DNA of 64,000 nucleotides from CAZSSH01 sp964609825 (lineage in GTDB: Bacteria; Verrucomicrobiota; Lentisphaeria; Victivallales; Victivallaceae), in the NCBI GenBank assembly GCA_964609825.1, contig CAZSSH010000010.1:186001-250000 (forward strand), given 5' to 3'. The position numbers and the translations under genes were made by a program. This document shows positions 61,005-64,000 of the stretch, piece after piece. Under the pieces are notes generated by a model. The model saw only the letters and a list, made by a program, of their open reading frames with translations, had not been told where the DNA came from and did not search any database. Numbering within the stretch: the stretch's first letter is position 1; each line of letters begins with the position of its first letter.

Positions 61005-62405
61005 ATGAAAAACGGCAACAGTGACGAAAATTTTGCTCCGACCGATCCGCGGACAGCCAGAACGCTCAACCGCAAGTCCGAGCGCATTTCTGACGATTTT
61101 GATGATTCGCTGCAAATTTATTTGCGCCAGATCGCCAATTTGCCGCCGTTAAGCAACGAGGAGCAGGACAATCTTTGCAACCAGATCGACGAAGTGATCA
61201 AGAGTCTGCGCGATGAGTTCCGCAATTTTGGTTTTGTCGCCACTGAGCACGTCCGGCTGTTGGACGAGTGCATCACCGCCAACGCCGATCCGGCTGATTA
61301 TTTTTTGGTTTCCTCGATTCAGGACGAGGAGGAGCCGGCCAAGGAGTTTGTGCTTCCGCAGCTCATCGAGTGGCGCGACGAGATCAAAAAATTGTATGCC
61401 AAAGAGCTGGCTGCGTTTCGCGACCAGAGCCCGGAGTTGACCGCTTTGCGCGTTAAAATGGCCGAAACCTTGCGCCGTTTTGATATTTCCGGCGACCATC
61501 TGCGGGAATTTTTTGAAATCATCATGGATTACACCAAAATTATCAAGACCGAGGGCAATAACGGTGACGAATTTGTCAACCGCCGCCTCAAATTGGTTGA
61601 GGAGCGCTTTTTGATGCCGCTCAAAGAGCTGGAGAAGGCGGTCGATAAAGTCATTGCCATCAACGAGAAACTGAAAACGTTGCGCAACCGGATGATGGAG
61701 GCTAATTTACGTTTGGTGATCAGCATTGCCCAAAAATACCGCAACCGCGGGATTCCGTTTAACGACCTCATCCAAGAGGGCAACATCGGACTGCTGCGCG
61801 CATTGGAAAAATTTGACTTTAAGCTCGGCCACAAATTCAGCACCTATGCAAGCTGGTGGATCAAGCATTGTATTTCGCGCTCGATCTCCGAGCACTCGCG
61901 CGTGGTGCGCATCCCGACCCACATGGTTTATACTTTGAACTCCATCTTTTGGGCCGAGCAGCGTTTCATCCAAAAATACGGCCGCGATCCCGAGATCGAG
62001 GAAATCGCCACCATGCTCGAAATGCCGGTCGCCCGCGTGAGCGCGATCAAAAAAATGTCCTGCCAGACCGTTTCCTTGCAGGCCACCGTCGGCAATGATG
62101 AGGATGGGTCGATTTTGGAGGACTTCATTGCCGACGACAGCGCCGCCGATCCGGTGCGCGATTTTGCCAAAAAATTATTGTATGAGAAGCTCTACGAGAT
62201 GCTCAATACTTTGCCAGACCGCGAGTTGCAGATTATCATCCTCCGGTTCGGCCTCTTTGGGCAGCCGAGTCTGCCGTTGATCGAGATCAGCAAAAAATTT
62301 AACCTCACCCGCGAGCGGATCCGGCAGATCGAGGCAAAGATCATCGAGACTTTGCGGTCACCGGCCAAACTCAAGTATCTCGACGGGTGTGTGCAAACCG
62401 AGTGA
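61005..62405 (+). CDS. RNA polymerase sigma-70 family factor (RpoD-type)
   Basis: A 466-residue sigma factor. Region 1.2 is DSLQIYLRQIANLPPLSNEE (about 34-53), followed by a ~170-residue non-conserved stretch, then region 2 (MMEANLRLVISIAQKYRNRG, FNDLIQEGNIGLLRALEKFD, FSTYASWWIKHCISRSI), region 3 (HSRVVRIPTHMV onward) and region 4 (LPDRELQIIILRFGLFG, LTRERIRQIEAKIIETLR). Acidic region 1.1 is missing or very short. This could be the primary sigma factor or a group 2 paralogue; gene neighbours do not decide. The ribosome site is weak. Confidence 0.88.
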   Translation: MKNGNSDENFAPTDPRTARTLNRKSERISDDFDDSLQIYLRQIANLPPLSNEEQDNLCNQIDEVIKSLRDEFRNFGFVATEHVRLLDECITANADPADYFLVSSIQDEEEPAKEFVLPQLIEWRDEIKKLYAKELAAFRDQSPELTALRVKMAETLRRFDISGDHLREFFEIIMDYTKIIKTEGNNGDEFVNRRLKLVEERFLMPLKELEKAVDKVIAINEKLKTLRNRMMEANLRLVISIAQKYRNRGIPFNDLIQEGNIGLLRALEKFDFKLGHKFSTYASWWIKHCISRSISEHSRVVRIPTHMVYTLNSIFWAEQRFIQKYGRDPEIEEIATMLEMPVARVSAIKKMSCQTVSLQATVGNDEDGSILEDFIADDSAADPVRDFAKKLLYEKLYEMLNTLPDRELQIIILRFGLFGQPSLPLIEISKKFNLTRERIRQIEAKIIETLRSPAKLKYLDGCVQTE

Positions 62406-62409
62406 AGCA

Positions 62410-63360
62410 ATGACCAAAGTAGAAATCAGCAACATCAACAAATCTTATCAATCCAGCGTCCCGGTTCTGTCAAGCTGCAATCTCTCGATCGAGCCGGGCG
62501 AATTGTTTTTTTTACTCGGCCCCTCCGGGTGCGGCAAGTCAACGTTGCTGCGCATCGTGGCCGGACTGGTCAGCCAGGACTCTGGCTCAATTACCTTTAA
62601 CGGCCGCGAGATCGGCAATCTCGCCCCCGAGAAACGCAAAGCGGCGATGGTGTTTCAAAATTACGCGTTGTGGCCGCATTTGACCGTGTTTGAAAACGTG
62701 GCTTTTGGTTTACGCATCCAAAAGATGGGGAGTGAGGCCATCCGTCAGGAGGTTGCCGCCGCCCTTAAATTGGTTGATCTTGCCGGTTTTGCCGACCGCA
62801 AAATTACCTCGTTATCCGGCGGGCAGCAGCAGCGCGTCGCTTTGGCCCGCGCCTTGGCGGTGCGCCCCGAGGTGCTGCTTTTGGACGAGCCGTTGTCCAA
62901 CTTGGACGCGCGCTTTCGCGATTTGATGCGCGAGGAAATCAAGCGCATTTGCAAAGAGCGCAATCAAACCGCCATTTATGTGACCCATGACCGCCACGAG
63001 GCGCTGAGCATGGCCGATCAGGTGGCGGTGATGCACAATGGCGTCATTGAGCAAGTCGGCAGCCCCGAAACTTTGTACGAGCGCCCGGTCAACCGGTTTG
63101 TCGCGACTTTTTTGGGCGATATCAATATGTTCGGCAATCTGATGGTGCGCCCGGAGAATCTGCGCTTTGACTCGCCCGACAACTCGTTGGAGGCAGTGCT
63201 GGTCAAGCGCACCTATTTGGGCGACCACTGCGAGTGGCGTTTGCTGCACGAAAATCGGCAGCTGATCGTCATTGAGAGCGGCCGCGCCGTCCGCCGCGAG
63301 CTGGGCCAAACCTGTCGCCTCGGCTTTGCTTCGGCCGATGCGGTAATACTGCGGGATTGA
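62410..63360 (+). CDS. ABC transporter ATP-binding protein (Fe3+/polyamine/sugar importer type)
   Basis: A 316-residue ATPase: Walker A GPSGCGKST (about 35-43), Q-loop VFQNYALWPHLTVFENVAFG, signature LSGGQQQRVALARALAVRPE, Walker B LLLDEPLSNLDARFRD and the switch His in YVTHDRHEAL. A C-terminal TOBE/OB-fold extension (MVRPENLRFDS onward) places it with PotA/FbpC/MalK-like importers. It starts 5 bp after the sigma factor stop, ATG 62410, and is followed after 4 bp by a substrate-binding protein gene. Confidence 0.9.
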   Translation: MTKVEISNINKSYQSSVPVLSSCNLSIEPGELFFLLGPSGCGKSTLLRIVAGLVSQDSGSITFNGREIGNLAPEKRKAAMVFQNYALWPHLTVFENVAFGLRIQKMGSEAIRQEVAAALKLVDLAGFADRKITSLSGGQQQRVALARALAVRPEVLLLDEPLSNLDARFRDLMREEIKRICKERNQTAIYVTHDRHEALSMADQVAVMHNGVIEQVGSPETLYERPVNRFVATFLGDINMFGNLMVRPENLRFDSPDNSLEAVLVKRTYLGDHCEWRLLHENRQLIVIESGRAVRRELGQTCRLGFASADAVILRD

Positions 63361-63364
63361 TGTT

Positions 63365-64000
63365 ATGCTCGGGAAATTTTTGCTGGCCATGTTGCCGATT
63401 GCGGCGTTGCTGATTATCCCGCTGGTGTTGCGGCCCGGGCACGACAAAGCCCCCGGCAATGCCGCCGCCGAAAAACTGGTGGTGATTTCCGCCCACAATG
63501 AGTCGGTCAAGCATGAGTACTCGGTTGCCTTTGCCAAACATTACCGGCAAAAATACGGCGTTGATATTGAGATCGATTACCGCAACCCCGGCGGCACCTC
63601 CGACATCGTCCGCTACATCAATGACCGTTATACCGCCGAGTTCCGCCACTTGTACGAGCAAAAATACCCAGGGATGTGGGACAACCTCATCGCTTCAAGT
63701 TTCAACAACCCCAAAATCGACCGCGATCCGGCCGCCGACCCGCGCGCCAAGGAGGCGCGGCAGATGTTTCTCTCCTCCAATATCGGCATCGGCTTGGACG
63801 TCATGGCCGGCGGCGGCACCTTTGACATGGCGCGCCATGCCGCCAAAGGATATGCCGTCGATGCTCAGGTAAAGACGCGCCACCCCGAGTACTTCCGGGA
63901 CGATGTCATTGCCGAGAGCTTCGGCGGCGAGCGCTTGTATGACAAAGAGGGGCGCTACTACGGCGTGGTGTTGTCCACCTTTGGGGTTTGCTACAATCTT
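63365..64000 (+). CDS. ABC transporter extracellular substrate-binding protein, partial
   Basis: The first 212 codons of a protein that runs off the right edge. It starts at ATG 63365, 4 bp after the ATPase stop. An N-terminal hydrophobic segment (FLLAMLPIAALLIIPLVL) acts as signal anchor. The mature part (EKLVVISAHNESVKHEYSVAF, VDIEIDYRNPGGTSDIVRYI, GGGTFDMARHAAKGYAV) has the pattern of Fe3+/spermidine-type family 1 binding proteins, extended by an unusual ~45-residue insertion (DRYTAEFRHLYEQKYPGMWD and following). With the ATPase it forms an importer; the permease should lie downstream. Confidence 0.8.
   Translation, partial: MLGKFLLAMLPIAALLIIPLVLRPGHDKAPGNAAAEKLVVISAHNESVKHEYSVAFAKHYRQKYGVDIEIDYRNPGGTSDIVRYINDRYTAEFRHLYEQKYPGMWDNLIASSFNNPKIDRDPAADPRAKEARQMFLSSNIGIGLDVMAGGGTFDMARHAAKGYAVDAQVKTRHPEYFRDDVIAESFGGERLYDKEGRYYGVVLSTFGVCYNL

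Noticed and set aside
1..64000. CRISPR arrays, tRNA or rRNA genes
   Set aside because: No regularly spaced repeats of 25-40 bp and no cloverleaf or conserved rRNA segments were recognised by eye. A covariance-model scan would be decisive.

Overview
The window looks like a chromosomal segment from a polysaccharide-degrading bacterium of the PVC group, most like Lentisphaeria/Victivallales. This is inferred from gene content only: five-residue-perfect type IV pilin-like N-termini (FTLIELLVVIAIIAILA) on several secreted proteins with a C-terminal H-X9-DG-like motif, many LacI and GntR-LacI chimeric regulators, many glycoside hydrolases, a PPi-dependent phosphofructokinase, and a class II ribonucleotide reductase. 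No rRNA, tRNA, CRISPR array or intact mobile element was seen.

Layout. 1-5 kb: a frameshifted membrane protein gene, then a minus-strand unit of LacI regulator, GH50 agarase-like enzyme and pseudopilin. 5-7.2 kb: a small membrane protein gene followed by decayed DNA holding a broken membrane protein gene and a broken tyrosine recombinase. 7.2-17.2 kb: a GntR-LacI (AraR-like) regulator, pseudopilin, secreted clan GH-A enzyme with a C-terminal CBM9-like domain, DUF5054/GH38-like and GH5-like enzymes, and a separate GH36-like alpha-galactosidase gene. 17.3-24.4 kb: housekeeping genes (an orphan mraZ-like gene, bioD, bioA, polyprenyl synthetase, gatA, gatC, PPi-PFK). 24.5-33.1 kb: envelope genes (DUF2079 protein, two tandem TIGR04073-like proteins, an LCAT-like lipase, a CpsB-like PHP phosphatase, and a lipoprotein plus two secretin-family proteins). 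33.3-43.7 kb: rpsT, an AEC transporter, an MGMT, a CPBP protease, a LacI-GH130 unit, a Sel1 repeat protein, nrdJ and an alpha/beta hydrolase. 43.9-57.4 kb: a sugar isomerase, then two divergent modules. One is GntR-LacI, pseudopilin and two beta-helix proteins; the other is GntR-LacI, pseudopilin and a 1228-residue YetA/PcRGLX-like protein. These are followed by a C45 acyltransferase-like and a GH43-like gene. 57.5-64 kb: a 1111-residue secreted glycoside hydrolase, a primary-type sigma factor, and the start of an Fe3+/polyamine-type ABC importer.

How the parts fit. Four times the window shows the same module: a sugar-type transcriptional regulator, one pseudopilin, and exported carbohydrate-active enzymes, co-oriented and often overlapping by 4 bp. 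Regulators next to cytoplasmic enzymes only (LacI-GH130) have no pilin. Together with two adjacent secretin-family proteins and a lipoprotein, this suggests a type II secretion-like system in which each polysaccharide locus brings its own pseudopilin. This functional link is inference. Several regulatory sites are readable directly: four TGGAA repeats at exact 10-bp spacing before the mraZ-like gene, two NrdR-like boxes 32 bp apart before nrdJ, two TTTACGTAAA palindromes flanking the start of a LacI gene, and AraR-like palindromes around the GntR-LacI genes.
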